Shown here: positions 52,816 to 61,516 of the stretch, one piece after another | Position numbering within the stretch: the first letter of the stretch is position 1 | How the letters are laid out: every line of letters starts with the position of its first letter | Assembly: GCF_026626745.1 (NCBI RefSeq) | Contig: NZ_JAPNJW010000002.1 | Span: 3,062,151-3,126,150 of the forward strand | Reading direction: 5' to 3' | DNA from: Nannocystis sp. RBIL2 | Lineage (GTDB): Bacteria; Myxococcota_A; Polyangia; Nannocystales; Nannocystaceae | Length of the DNA stretch: 64,000 bases | Notes under the pieces: generated by a model | What the model was told of the DNA's origin: nothing | Database searches by the model: none | The model's input: the letters and a program-made list of their open reading frames with translations, nothing else | Translations under genes and position numbers: made by a program

Positions 52816-53895
52816 TCACCGACCGAGGGAATCCCAGAAGAGCGCGAACAGGAGCCCGAGCGAGAGCGCGCCGGCGACCAGCCAGAGCTTGGCGTGCCTG
52901 GTGTCGCGGACCTCGGCGGGATCGGGATGCGCGTCGAGGCGGGCCCAGGCGGTCGCGGTCATCATGCTGGCGACGAGCCACAGCATCACCGCGATCACCC
53001 CGAGAAGGACCAGCAGGCCCTCGTGGTCGACGAGCGCGCCGAGCCATGGCAGCACCGTCGCCACGAAGCTGCAGACACCGAGGCGGCGCGCGGCCGCGGG
53101 CAGCGGGCTCGCACGCCGCGGGGGCGGGCCCGCGACGTCCATGCGGCGGTACGGCAGTCCCCCGACGGGCACCTGCTCCGGCCTGTCTCCGCCGATCGAC
53201 GGCGGGCTCGCGGCCTGCTTCTCCCGCCGGAAGCCGACGGCGCCGACGCCCACCGCGATGAACAAGACGCTGACCGCGGCCAGGGTGGCGAGCGCGCCGA
53301 CGACGCCGTTCATCCCCGAGAGCGGCCCGCCGCTCCCGGGCGGGATCGAGGACAGCTCGTAGCCCCAGAGCCCGAGGCACAGGGCGAGGGCGAGCAGCCC
53401 AAATGCCGCCAGGAAGTAGCTGAAGCCCGCTCCCAGGGCCTCGGACGGCCCGTGGAGGTGCGGCGGTGGATCGGGGGCCCGAAGGTTCCAGACGGCCAGG
53501 AAGTGCACGACGGGCGCGTCCTCGAGATCGACCCGGTAGAGGAACGGAATCCGGGTGGCGTCGGCGAGGATCGACGCGATGCGCCAGGCTTCCGCGTCGT
53601 CGGCGACCGTGAGCCTGTCAGGCTGCCCGGGGACCCGTGAGAGCCGCGGCAGCGCCGGCATCGTGGGAAGCGCCCATCCGGCGGTCAGGAGCTTGGTGTC
53701 CCGGCTCAGGCTGGCGACCAGCATGGCGTCGGCGACGGCGCGGCAGGTCCGGTCGACGTACCATGTCACCTCGGGCGGCTCGTGGCCGAACAGCGCATGT
53801 CCCCCGGCCGCGCCGAGCGTGGCCAGTGTGTCTTCGAGCTGGCGCAGGCGGTCGAGATATTTTCTGGCGAGGTCGCTCCCCTGTCCAGCGTCCAT
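52816..53895 (-). CDS. hypothetical membrane protein
   Basis: The ATG at 53895 gives 359 aa (MDAGQGSDLARKYLDRLRQL); a GTG 9 bp upstream is possible. The N-terminal 140 residues look soluble and may bind a ligand. Then two pairs of hydrophobic helices follow: FSYFLAAFGLLALALCLGLW, GALATLAAVSVLFIAVGVGA, then SFVATVLPWLGALV and LLVLLGVIAVMLWLVASMM, with a last helix LWLVAGALSLGLLFALFW. No family is recognised. Third-position composition is coding-like. Confidence 0.75.
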   Translation of the reverse strand: MDAGQGSDLARKYLDRLRQLEDTLATLGAAGGHALFGHEPPEVTWYVDRTCRAVADAMLVASLSRDTKLLTAGWALPTMPALPRLSRVPGQPDRLTVADDAEAWRIASILADATRIPFLYRVDLEDAPVVHFLAVWNLRAPDPPPHLHGPSEALGAGFSYFLAAFGLLALALCLGLWGYELSSIPPGSGGPLSGMNGVVGALATLAAVSVLFIAVGVGAVGFRREKQAASPPSIGGDRPEQVPVGGLPYRRMDVAGPPPRRASPLPAAARRLGVCSFVATVLPWLGALVDHEGLLVLLGVIAVMLWLVASMMTATAWARLDAHPDPAEVRDTRHAKLWLVAGALSLGLLFALFWDSLGR

Positions 53896-54390
53896 CGGGC
53901 TCACCGTAGCACGGCGAGCTCGCCCGAGTCATAGACTAGGCAGAGGCCCAGGCCCCCGAGCGGTATTGGCATTGTCGCCGCTGTCGAGGTTTGGCCGACC
54001 CGATTCGATCAGTCCGTAGCAGCCCGCGACGAGACGTGCTCATCCACCCCGAATGCTCGAATGCGAATCCATGAACGAGCCTTCAACCACGCATGGCCGC
54101 GCGTCGCCAGCGCCGTCTTCGCTCCGCTGCGACCTGCCACGTACCCCGGCGGTTGCCGCCCCGACACCTGCACCGAGCTGGAAGAAACGCTCATCGTCCT
54201 CGCCGCCGGCGCGTCGGCTGAACGTCACCGGCGCGACTTGGGGGTCCACAGGCTCGTCGAGCAGTTCATGCTCTCGCGCTCGCGTGAGCACGATGGGTGT
54301 CTGTAACTGTAGGCCCAGGTCCGCCCGCTCACCGCGGATCGCACTTCGCGCACTGGCGCGCGAGCAAAAACCGGCCAAATCACTCTCACC
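53896..54390. other. gap before the small membrane protein
   Basis: This 495-bp region has overlapping frames on both strands of moderate composition, none convincing. A plus-strand frame from 54061 reads MRIHERAFNHAWPRV and continues for 81 codons, but third positions are not biased. I make no gene call. Confidence 0.35.
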
Positions 54391-54519
54391 ATGAGCAAAC
54401 TTCTACGAGGTGCTGTCGCGGGTGTTGGGGCTTGGAAGCTCGGCGGTGGTGTCATTGGCACCGTCCTGATCTTCATCCTTTTGTGGATCGTCCTCGGCAA
54501 CTTCGACATCTTCAGATGA
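54391..54519 (+). CDS. 42-aa glycine-rich single-span membrane protein
   Basis: The ATG at 54391 opens a frame of 42 codons ending TGA at 54517-54519. It reads MSKLLRGAVAGVGAWKLGGG followed by VIGTVLIFILLWIVLGNFDI and two more residues. The Gly-rich start with two basic residues and a single strong hydrophobic helix look like a real small membrane protein. Its codons are less G/C-biased than those of neighbouring long genes, so confidence is moderate. Confidence 0.55.
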   Translation: MSKLLRGAVAGVGAWKLGGGVIGTVLIFILLWIVLGNFDIFR

Positions 54520-54597
54520 TCGTCCGCGGAGCGGCCCCGCCGCCGCGCGCGTCGATTACGCCGGTCGTGCGGACCCTGTCCAGCAAGGAGGCGGATC

Positions 54598-54690
54598 CTG
54601 TGCAAGTTCGGTAAGAGCTGGGCTGCATTTGTTGCAGCGGCACTTGTCCTGGCACGTGTCGACTCCGACGGCATGTCTCCGTCGCCTTGA
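54598..54690 (+). CDS. possible 30-aa mini-protein with CTG start
   Basis: A perfect AAGGAGG lies 6 bp before a CTG at 54598. The frame reads LCKFGKSWAAFVAAALVLAR plus ten residues and stops at 54690. It looks like a short signal- or anchor-like peptide. The last codons run into a 14-bp repeat core (CATG at 54672). Without an ATG or GTG the call is weak. Confidence 0.25.
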   Translation: MCKFGKSWAAFVAAALVLARVDSDGMSPSP

Positions 54691-54706
54691 GGCGTGCTGA
54701 CGCGGC

Positions 54707-55054
54707 TCACCCGCAGCCCCACGCGATCTCGGCGCAGGTCAGGACGCGCCCGCCCTCCGCGCTCTCGCACGAGCCCGCGTCCTCGCAGGCGAACGAGCCG
54801 TAGGCCGCGTCGGTGCCCGGCGGCACGCAGCCGCACGTCGAGTCGTCATCGCAGGCTGCCGGCAGCGGCACGCACGTCGAGCACCGGTCCGAGCCGCCGA
54901 CGATGCACAGCTCGGTCGCCGCGTCGCAGGTGCCGCCGTTGTCGCCGCAGGGGAAGGTGCCCTCCTCTCCGGCGGTGGCGCTGTCCTCGCGACCTTCGGG
55001 GCAGCCGCTCAGCAACAACAAGCACAGGGACCATCGCGGGCGTAGCTCGAGCAT
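54707..55054 (-). CDS. small Cys-rich lipoprotein
   Basis: The protein has 115 aa beginning MLELRPRWSLCLLLLSGCPE, a signal peptide with lipobox. The mature part has about thirteen Cys (FPCGDNGGTCDAATELCIV, CSTCVPLPAACDDDSTCGC and later), suggesting tightly disulfide-bonded knots. It is probably exposed at the cell surface. No family is recognised. It diverges from the large kinase gene at 55405. Confidence 0.82.
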   Translation of the reverse strand: MLELRPRWSLCLLLLSGCPEGREDSATAGEEGTFPCGDNGGTCDAATELCIVGGSDRCSTCVPLPAACDDDSTCGCVPPGTDAAYGSFACEDAGSCESAEGGRVLTCAEIAWGCG

Positions 55055-55180
55055 CGGCCCACCCTACACCCGGCCGCGGCCGACGGGGCGCTCGAGCGCG
55101 CGCACCGGAGCGGCCGCGGCGCGCCTGCGAGCCGGCCGCGGCGGAGCGCGAGCGTCGGGACCCACTCGTCGCGCATCGAT

Positions 55181-55257
55181 CATGTCCTTCCAGACATATC
55201 CAACGAGACATTTCACATATCCACTCGGACATGTCCTTTTAGACATATGAGATGACA
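55181..55257. repeat. 14-bp repeat array O (6 or more units, two phases)
   Basis: CAT cores at 55181, 55195 and 55209 are 14 bp apart; a second run at 55216, 55230 and 55244 is offset by exactly 7 bp. A seventh core at 55256 is out of phase. Units include CATGTCCTTTTAGA. This is one of few arrays in a divergent region, between a lipoprotein gene and the double kinase gene. I see no gene in the gap 55055-55404. Confidence 0.8.
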
Positions 55258-55404
55258 TCCTCGCCGCCGCCCGCCGGAGCGCCGGCCCTTGCGAGCCGGG
55301 CAGAGCGGCCGGGCCGCGCGTCCTGCGGCCTGGCGGGGCCTAGCGGACGCCCCGCCGCGCGACCGCGAGTATAGACATCGGACCCCCCGCGGGACAGCGG
55401 ACCC

Positions 55405-58400
55405 ATGCGATCGGACACCGACATGCGCAGCAGCGGAGTCTGCCACTGGCTTATCGGCGGCGGCGACATGGGTTGCAAGATCCGCGAGTACGACTGGTCT
55501 GGCACCTCGCTGGGCCCGATCGACGACTGGCCGGCCAACGTGCGGACCATCGTGCAGCTGTGCGTCGCCACCAACTTCCCGATGGCCCTCACGCTCGGCC
55601 CCGGCAACCTCATGCTGTACAACGACAGCTACCGGCCGATCTGCGGCGGCAAGCACCCGGCGGCCTTGGGCTCCGACTACAGTCGATGCTGGGCCTCGGC
55701 CTGGCCGGACATCGGTGATTCGTTCGCCCGGGCGCTGGCCGGCACCGGCGTCTATCTCGACGATCTGCAGATCTTCCTCGACCGCTACGGCCACATGGAG
55801 GAGACCTTCTTCGCCTTCTCGTTCAGCCCGATCTTCGACGAGCGCGGCCAGGTCGGCGGCGTCCTCGTGCCGTGCATCGAGACCACCGACAAGGTCCTCG
55901 GCGAGCGCCGCACGCGGGCGGTCCGCGACCTCGCCGCGCGCACCGCCGGCGCGCAGACCGTGGACGACGCGCTCGTCGCCGCCGCGGCCGCGCTCGGCGA
56001 GTACGCGTGCGACGTCCCGTTCGTGCTGGCGTACGTGGTCGGCCGGGACGACGTCGCTCGCCTCGTCGCCAGCGCCGGGATCGCGGCCGGGACCGCGGCG
56101 AGCCCGATCACCGCCACGACCGCCGGGCCCGCCCCGTGGCCGCTCGCCGAGGTGGTGCGCACCGGCAAGCCGGCCCTTATCCCCGACCTCGCGGCCACCT
56201 GCGGCCCGCTGCGCTGCGGGCCCTACCCCGAGCCGCCGCGGCGCGCCCTCGCCGTCCCGCTCATGCTGCCCGGCCACGCCCGACCGGCCGCCGTGGCGAT
56301 CCTCGGGATCAGCCCGCGCCTGGCGTGGAACGACGCCTACCGCGACTTCTACGGCCTCCTCGCCGGCGCGGTGACCGTGTCCCTCGCGGGCGCGGTCGCG
56401 TTCGCGGAGGAGCGCCGACGGGCCGAGGCGCTGGCCGAGCTCGACCGGGCCAAGACCACCTTCTTCTCCAACATCAGCCACGAGTTTCGCACCCCGCTGA
56501 CGCTCATGCTCGGGCCGCTCGAGGAGATGCTGAGCGACCGTGACTCGCCGCTGGACTCGAGCCAGCGCGAGCGCCTCGAGGTCGCCCACCGCAACTGCCT
56601 GCGCCTGTCCCGGCTCGTCAACGCCTTGCTTGAGTTCTCGCGCATCGAGGCCGGGCGCACCGAGGTGTCCTGTCAACCGACCGACCTCGCGCATTTCACC
56701 GCCGAGCTGGCCAGCAACTTCCGCTCCGCCTGCGACAAGGCCGGCCTGACCCTGAAGCTCGACTGCCCACCGCTGCCGGACCCGGTCTACGTCGACCGCG
56801 GCATGTGGGAGACGATCGTCCTCAACCTGGTCTCGAACGCGTTCAAGTACACCCTCGCCGGTGAGATCGAGGTGGCGTTACATCGGCGCGGCGCGGTCGT
56901 CGAGCTGACGGTGCGCGACAGCGGCGTCGGCATCCCGCGCGAGCAATTGCCGCGGCTGTTCGAGCGCTTCCACCGGATCGAGCACACCCGCGGGCGCTCG
57001 CTGGAGGGCTCGGGGATCGGCCTCGCGCTGGTCCGCGAGCTCGTGCGCCTGCACGGCGGAGAGGTCCGCGCGGACAGCTGCCTGGGCGTCGGCAGCGTGT
57101 TCACTGTGACGATCCCGGCGGGCCACGAGCACCTGCCCGCCGACCGCCTGCGCCCCGCGCCGGCGGGCCCCGGCGCCGCGCCGTACGTGGCCGACGCCCT
57201 GCGCTGGCTGCCCGAGCCGGACGCCCGCGGGCTCGCGCTCAGCGACTCGCCGCGCCCGCCCGGAGCGCGCCCGCGGATCCTCGTCGCCGACGACAACGCC
57301 GACATGCGCGACTACGTGCGCCGCCTGCTGGGCGCGCGCTACGACGTGATCGCAGTCGACAACGGCGCCGAGGCCCTCGCCCGCGCCCGCAGCGACCTGC
57401 CCGACCTGATCCTCGCCGACGTGATGATGCCGCGGCTCGACGGCTTCGGCCTGCTGTACGCGCTCCGCGGCGACCCGCGCACGCTCGAGGTCCCCGTCCT
57501 CCTCGTGTCCGCGCGCGCCGGCCAGGAGGCTCGCGTCGAGGGCATGCAGGCCGGCGCCGACGACTACCTGACCAAGCCGTTCGGCGCCCGCGAGCTGCAG
57601 GCGCGGGTCGACGCCCACCTCGCCCTGGCGCACCTGCGGCACGAGGCCGGCGACTCCCTGCGGGCCAGCGAGCAGCGCTTCCAGGCCTTCATGGACAACA
57701 CGCCCGCGGTCGCCTTCATCAAGGACGAGGCCGGGCGCTACGTGTTCGTCAACCGCGAGCTGGTGCAGCGCCTCCGGCGCGACGACTTCCTCGGCAAGAC
57801 CGACCACGAGATGTTCCCGGCCGACTTCGCCGACATGCTCTGCCGCACCGACCGGCTCGTCCTGGCCCAGCGGCGGGTCGTTCGCGTCATCGAGACCGTC
57901 CCCGTCGACGGCGAGCCGCACATGTACCTCTCGTTCAAGTTCCCGCTGCCCGATCGCGGCGGCCGCTGGCTGCTCGCCGGCATCGCCATGGACATCACCG
58001 AGCAGAAGCACGCCGAGGCCGCGCTCGAGGCCGCCAACCGCAGCAAGGACGAGTTCTTGGCCATGCTGTCGCACGAGCTGCGCAACCCGCTGGCGCCGCT
58101 GCGCAGCGTCGCCGACTCGCTGCGCCGCTGCGACCTCACCGGCCCCGCCCGCGCCCGCGCCTACGCGATCATCGACCGCCAGGTCACGCACCTCACCCGC
58201 CTGGTCGACGACCTCCTCGATGTCTCGCGGATCTCCCGCGGCAAGACCGAGCTGCGTCAGCAGGTCGTCGACCTGGCGCAGGTCGCCGAACAGGCGGTCG
58301 AGATGGCCCGCCCCGCGCTCGAGGAGCGCCGCCACGCGCTGGCACTGGCCCTGCCGCAGCCGCCGCTGCAGGTCCAGGGCGACCCGGTGCGGCTGACCCA

Positions 58401-59145
58401 GGTGGTCTTCAACCTGCTCGGCAACGCCGCCAAGTACACCGAGCCGGGCGGGCACATCTGGCTCACCGTCGCGCGCGAGGGCGACGAGGCGGTCGTGCGC
58501 GTGCGCGACGACGGCATCGGCATGCCGCCCGAGCTGGTGCCGCGGGTGTTCGACCTGTTCGCCCAGGGCGAGCGCGCCCTCGACCGCGCCCAGGGCGGCC
58601 TCGGCCTCGGCCTCACGCTCGTCCACCGCCTCGTCGAGATGCACCACGGCAGCGTCAGCGCCAGTAGCCCCGGCCCCGGCCAGGGCAGCGAGTTCGCGAT
58701 CCGCCTGCCCGTCCTCGCGCACCAGTCGGCGACCGTCCCCGCGCCGCCCCCCGCCGCTCCCGGTCCCGACGGTTACGCCGCGCGGATCCTCGTCGTCGAC
58801 GACAACCCGGACGTCGCCATGGCGCTGCAGATGCTGCTGGAGGCCCACGGCACCGCCGTCCGCGTCGCCCACGACGGCGCCGACGCGCTGCTCGCGGCCC
58901 GCGACTTCCAGCCCGAGGTGGTGCTTCTCGACATCGGCCTGCCCGACATGGACGGCTACGAGGTCGCCCGCCGGCTCCGCCGCGAACCCGGCATGGACCG
59001 CGCCCTCGTCATCGCGGTCACCGGCTACGGCCAGGACGACGCCCGCCGCCGCTCGCAGGAGGCCGGCTTCGACTGGCACCTCGTCAAGCCGGTCACCATG
59101 GAGGACCTCGAGGCCGCCCTGCGCCGGTTCGCCCCCGCCGCCTAG
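55405..59145 (+). CDS. double hybrid histidine kinase (PAS-GAF-HK-REC-PAS-HK-REC)
   Basis: The protein has 1246 aa; I keep the start at 55405 because WLIGGGDMGCKIREYDWSGT is a typical beginning of this kinase type. An N-terminal PAS-like domain (20-165) and a GAF-like domain (170-330) precede the first kinase core: His359 (NISHEFRTPL), NLVSNAFKY and DSGVGI. A receiver follows (RILVADDNADMRD, Asp672, with YLTKPF). Next are a second PAS domain (752-868), a second kinase core with His890 (AMLSHELRNPL) and NLLGNAAKY, and a final receiver with Asp1176 (LLDIGLPDMDG) and VKPVTMEDL. No membrane helices are seen. Two complete kinase-receiver modules in one protein suggest an internal phosphorelay. It converges on the PAS-STAS gene. 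Confidence 0.95.
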   Translation: MRSDTDMRSSGVCHWLIGGGDMGCKIREYDWSGTSLGPIDDWPANVRTIVQLCVATNFPMALTLGPGNLMLYNDSYRPICGGKHPAALGSDYSRCWASAWPDIGDSFARALAGTGVYLDDLQIFLDRYGHMEETFFAFSFSPIFDERGQVGGVLVPCIETTDKVLGERRTRAVRDLAARTAGAQTVDDALVAAAAALGEYACDVPFVLAYVVGRDDVARLVASAGIAAGTAASPITATTAGPAPWPLAEVVRTGKPALIPDLAATCGPLRCGPYPEPPRRALAVPLMLPGHARPAAVAILGISPRLAWNDAYRDFYGLLAGAVTVSLAGAVAFAEERRRAEALAELDRAKTTFFSNISHEFRTPLTLMLGPLEEMLSDRDSPLDSSQRERLEVAHRNCLRLSRLVNALLEFSRIEAGRTEVSCQPTDLAHFTAELASNFRSACDKAGLTLKLDCPPLPDPVYVDRGMWETIVLNLVSNAFKYTLAGEIEVALHRRGAVVELTVRDSGVGIPREQLPRLFERFHRIEHTRGRSLEGSGIGLALVRELVRLHGGEVRADSCLGVGSVFTVTIPAGHEHLPADRLRPAPAGPGAAPYVADALRWLPEPDARGLALSDSPRPPGARPRILVADDNADMRDYVRRLLGARYDVIAVDNGAEALARARSDLPDLILADVMMPRLDGFGLLYALRGDPRTLEVPVLLVSARAGQEARVEGMQAGADDYLTKPFGARELQARVDAHLALAHLRHEAGDSLRASEQRFQAFMDNTPAVAFIKDEAGRYVFVNRELVQRLRRDDFLGKTDHEMFPADFADMLCRTDRLVLAQRRVVRVIETVPVDGEPHMYLSFKFPLPDRGGRWLLAGIAMDITEQKHAEAALEAANRSKDEFLAMLSHELRNPLAPLRSVADSLRRCDLTGPARARAYAIIDRQVTHLTRLVDDLLDVSRISRGKTELRQQVVDLAQVAEQAVEMARPALEERRHALALALPQPPLQVQGDPVRLTQVVFNLLGNAAKYTEPGGHIWLTVAREGDEAVVRVRDDGIGMPPELVPRVFDLFAQGERALDRAQGGLGLGLTLVHRLVEMHHGSVSASSPGPGQGSEFAIRLPVLAHQSATVPAPPPAAPGPDGYAARILVVDDNPDVAMALQMLLEAHGTAVRVAHDGADALLAARDFQPEVVLLDIGLPDMDGYEVARRLRREPGMDRALVIAVTGYGQDDARRRSQEAGFDWHLVKPVTMEDLEAALRRFAPAA

Positions 59146-59214
59146 GCGTCCCGAAGGACATGTCCCATCACACATGTCCATCCAGACATGCCCTTCAGGG
59201 CATGTCCCTACGCT
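59145..59214. repeat. 14-bp repeat array P (4-5 units)
   Basis: CATG cores at 59159, 59173, 59187 and 59201 are exactly 14 bp apart, with a degenerate fifth unit (TCCCGAAGGA) at 59145. Units read, for example, CATGCCCTTCAGGG. The array fills the gap between the convergent kinase and PAS-STAS genes. Confidence 0.9.
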
Positions 59215-60305
59215 CAGCGTCGGCCGGCGCGCAGGCAGGACGCGAGCGCGTCGCGCAGCTTGGCGTGGACGACCACGCGGGACAGGTCGACGCCGAGGCC
59301 GACGATCGTCTGCGCGATCGACGGGCGGATGCCGGTGAGGATGCCCGCGGCGCCGAGCAGCGCGATCGCCTCGATCATCTTGATCAGGTGGCTCGCGGTG
59401 CCGGTGTCGACCACCTCGACGCCGGTGAGGTCGAGGATGGCGAAGCGGGCCCGCGTGCGCGTGACCGCCTGCAGCAGGGCGTCCATCAGCTCGGCCGCCC
59501 GCGCAGTGTCGACCAGGCCGACGATCGGCAGCGTCAGCACGCCGTCCCAGACCTCGATGATCGGCGTGGCGAGCTCGTGGATGACCGCCTGCTGGCGCTC
59601 GACGAGCTCGAGCTTCGCGCGCAGCTCGATCTCCGCCAGGGCGGCCTCGCTGATGTTGAGCGACACGCCGACCAGGCGCGCCTCGGTCCGGTCGTCGCGC
59701 ACCGGGATGTACCAGGTGTCCCAGTACTGCCCGTACAGCGGGGCCGAGCGGGTGTGGGCCGGCTCGCCCGCGATCGCCCGCGCGATCAGCTCGCCGTTGC
59801 CCTGCGCCTTGTACAGCTCGAAGATGTTCTTGCCGATCAGGAAGTCGCGCGGCACCCCGGCGCGCTCGTTCGCCTTGCCGGCCTGGTGGAGGAACACCCC
59901 GCGCTCGTCGACCGCCCACAGCACGATCTCGAGGTTGTCCTGGATCGCCGCCAGCAGCGTCGACTCGAGCGCCGCCCGGGCCTCGGCCGCCCGGCGCGCG
60001 CCGACCTCGTGGCCGTACAGCCGGACCGCCCCGCCGTCCGCCACGCGCTGCGAGCACGCCTCGAGCCACCAGGCCCCGTCGGGCCGGCGGATCGGCCACA
60101 CCCGCGGCGCGTCGTCGCCGGAGGCCAGCGCCGCCCAGCTGCCCGTGGCCAGCGGCAGCACCTCGGCCATGGCCTGCCCCACCGCGGCGGCCCTGGCTGT
60201 CCCGAAGACCCGCTCGGCGCGGCGGTTCCAGCGGGTGATCACCCCCGCCGCGTCGACCTCGATCACCACCAGCGGCGCTCCGTCCAGCTCGTCCCCTGCG
60301 TCCAT
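59214..60305 (-). CDS. PAS-PAS-STAS protein (RsbR-like)
   Basis: The protein has 363 aa from the ATG at 60305. Two PAS domains cover about 10-105 (VIEVDAAGVITRWNRRAERV) and 118-225 (ILWAVDERGVFLHQAGKA-like, FLIGKNIFELYKAQG). The C-terminal STAS domain (240-363) has the RsbR/RsbS signature: ELATPIIEVWDGVLTLPIVG, then FAILDLTGVEVVDTGTASHL and GVDLSRVVVHAKLRDAL. In stressosomes, Thr residues in the DLTGVEVVDT region are phosphorylated by RsbT. No RsbS or RsbT gene is adjacent, so stressosome function is inference. It may be functionally linked to the convergent double kinase. Confidence 0.9.
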   Translation of the reverse strand: MDAGDELDGAPLVVIEVDAAGVITRWNRRAERVFGTARAAAVGQAMAEVLPLATGSWAALASGDDAPRVWPIRRPDGAWWLEACSQRVADGGAVRLYGHEVGARRAAEARAALESTLLAAIQDNLEIVLWAVDERGVFLHQAGKANERAGVPRDFLIGKNIFELYKAQGNGELIARAIAGEPAHTRSAPLYGQYWDTWYIPVRDDRTEARLVGVSLNISEAALAEIELRAKLELVERQQAVIHELATPIIEVWDGVLTLPIVGLVDTARAAELMDALLQAVTRTRARFAILDLTGVEVVDTGTASHLIKMIEAIALLGAAGILTGIRPSIAQTIVGLGVDLSRVVVHAKLRDALASCLRAGRR

Positions 60306-60369
60306 CTGCGGGTGGTGTATCCGAGACCGCGACCGCCGTCTTCCTCCCCATTCGCCAGCCGGCCCGCTG

Positions 60370-60545
60370 CGAATCTATTGCCCTAGCGCCTGTCCCGAAG
60401 ACCAGGTCACTCACCCCCGGCCCCGCAGGCCGCCTCACTCCCCTTGCGGCCCCCTCCATTCGCCCGCCGGCACCCGCGAATCCATGACCCTGGCGAGCTG
60501 TCCCGAAGTACAGATCAGCCGGCCCCGGAGGCCGCCGCACTCGCG
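60370..60545. repeat. approximately 107-bp direct repeat carrying 14-bp units
   Basis: The stretches from about 60371 and 60478 (GCGAATC, then CTGTCCCGAAG and GGCCGCC) are similar over roughly 65-70 bp at an offset of 107. Each contains 14-bp repeat units: 60389 and 60403 in the first, and 60483, 60497 and 60511 in the second. The last unit includes the stop codon of the gene at 60515. Confidence 0.65.
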
Positions 60546-61429
60546 GCTGCCGCCCTCTCGCCCGCGAACGCGCGCGCCCCCAGGTCCGCGCGGCGCACCA
60601 GCTCGCAGGCCCGCCGCACTTCCCCCGGCAGCCGCGCCAGCGTCAGCGCCGAGCCGATCCACAGCAGCCGCTTCCAGCCGGCCCGCCGCAGCGCCGCTCC
60701 GGTGACGCGCGAGCCGACCACTGCGAAGGTCGCCCGGCGCAGCTCGACCCCCAGGACCGCGCTCCCGCGCCCCCGCGAGCCGAGGCCGCAGGCCAGGCGC
60801 CAGCCGTCCGCCACGTGGCTCTCGCACAGCTTCGTGCGCGTGAGCTCGGCGATGACGACGGCCAGCACCGCGCCTCGGTCGACCTCCGCCTCTCGCCCGG
60901 CCAGCGCCCGCCGGACCGCGTCCGTGGCGATCGCCAGCACCGCGGCTTCGGCTCCGGCCGCCACCAGCGCCCCGCCGATCGGCCCGACCGTCAGCTCCAG
61001 CGCCGTCGCGGCCGCCCGTACCCCGCCCGCAGCCAGCACGTGCCCCGCCCGTCCCCCGACCCGGGCCCGCACCCGCCCGACCCGCGCAGCAGTCCACGTC
61101 CCCGCCGCCGACTCCCGCACCCGCCGGGCCTGCTCGGCCGTCCACGCGCCCGCTGCCTGCGCCGCCGCCGACTCCCGCACCCGCCGGGCCTGTTCGGCCG
61201 TCCACGTCCCCGCCGCCTGCGCCACCGCCGACTCCCGCACCCGCCCGGCCTGCTCGGCCGTCCACGCCCCCACTGCCTGCCCCGCCGCCGACTCCCGCAC
61301 GCGCCCCACCTGCGCGGCCGTCCACGCCCCCGCCGCCGACCCGCGGACTCGCCCGACCTGCGCGGCAGTCCAAGCCTGCACCGTTTTCAGCGCCCGCACC
61401 GCTCGCGGCTCCCTGCGCACCTCGGTCAT
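60515..61429 (-). CDS. WTAEQ-repeat protein
   Basis: The protein has 304 aa. Residues 19-125 contain about six copies of a motif near AWTAEQARRVRESAAAQAAG, in units of 16 or 20 residues, which appear in the DNA as tandem 48- and 60-bp repeats (61055-61375). Each copy looks like an amphipathic helix with Trp, Arg and Glu at fixed positions. The C-terminal 180 residues are mixed, with two hydrophobic stretches (TALELTVGPIGGALVAAGAEA, and KRLLWIGSALTLARLP). The family is not recognised. Alternative frames on the same strand have poorer composition. It diverges from the helicase gene 87 bp away. Confidence 0.7.
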   Translation of the reverse strand: MTEVRREPRAVRALKTVQAWTAAQVGRVRGSAAGAWTAAQVGRVRESAAGQAVGAWTAEQAGRVRESAVAQAAGTWTAEQARRVRESAAAQAAGAWTAEQARRVRESAAGTWTAARVGRVRARVGGRAGHVLAAGGVRAAATALELTVGPIGGALVAAGAEAAVLAIATDAVRRALAGREAEVDRGAVLAVVIAELTRTKLCESHVADGWRLACGLGSRGRGSAVLGVELRRATFAVVGSRVTGAALRRAGWKRLLWIGSALTLARLPGEVRRACELVRRADLGARAFAGERAAAASAAASGAG

Positions 61430-61516
61430 CGCCGCGATGGTCGCAGAAAGTCCTGACGATCGCGCGCCAGCAAAGCGACCTTCTCGCGACGTGGCCTGCT
61501 AGCCTCCCCGCCTCGC

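Noticed and set aside
56878..60540. A 1220-codon minus-strand frame across the double kinase gene
   Set aside because: Catalytic motifs of the kinases lie on the plus strand; the minus frame is a compositional shadow.
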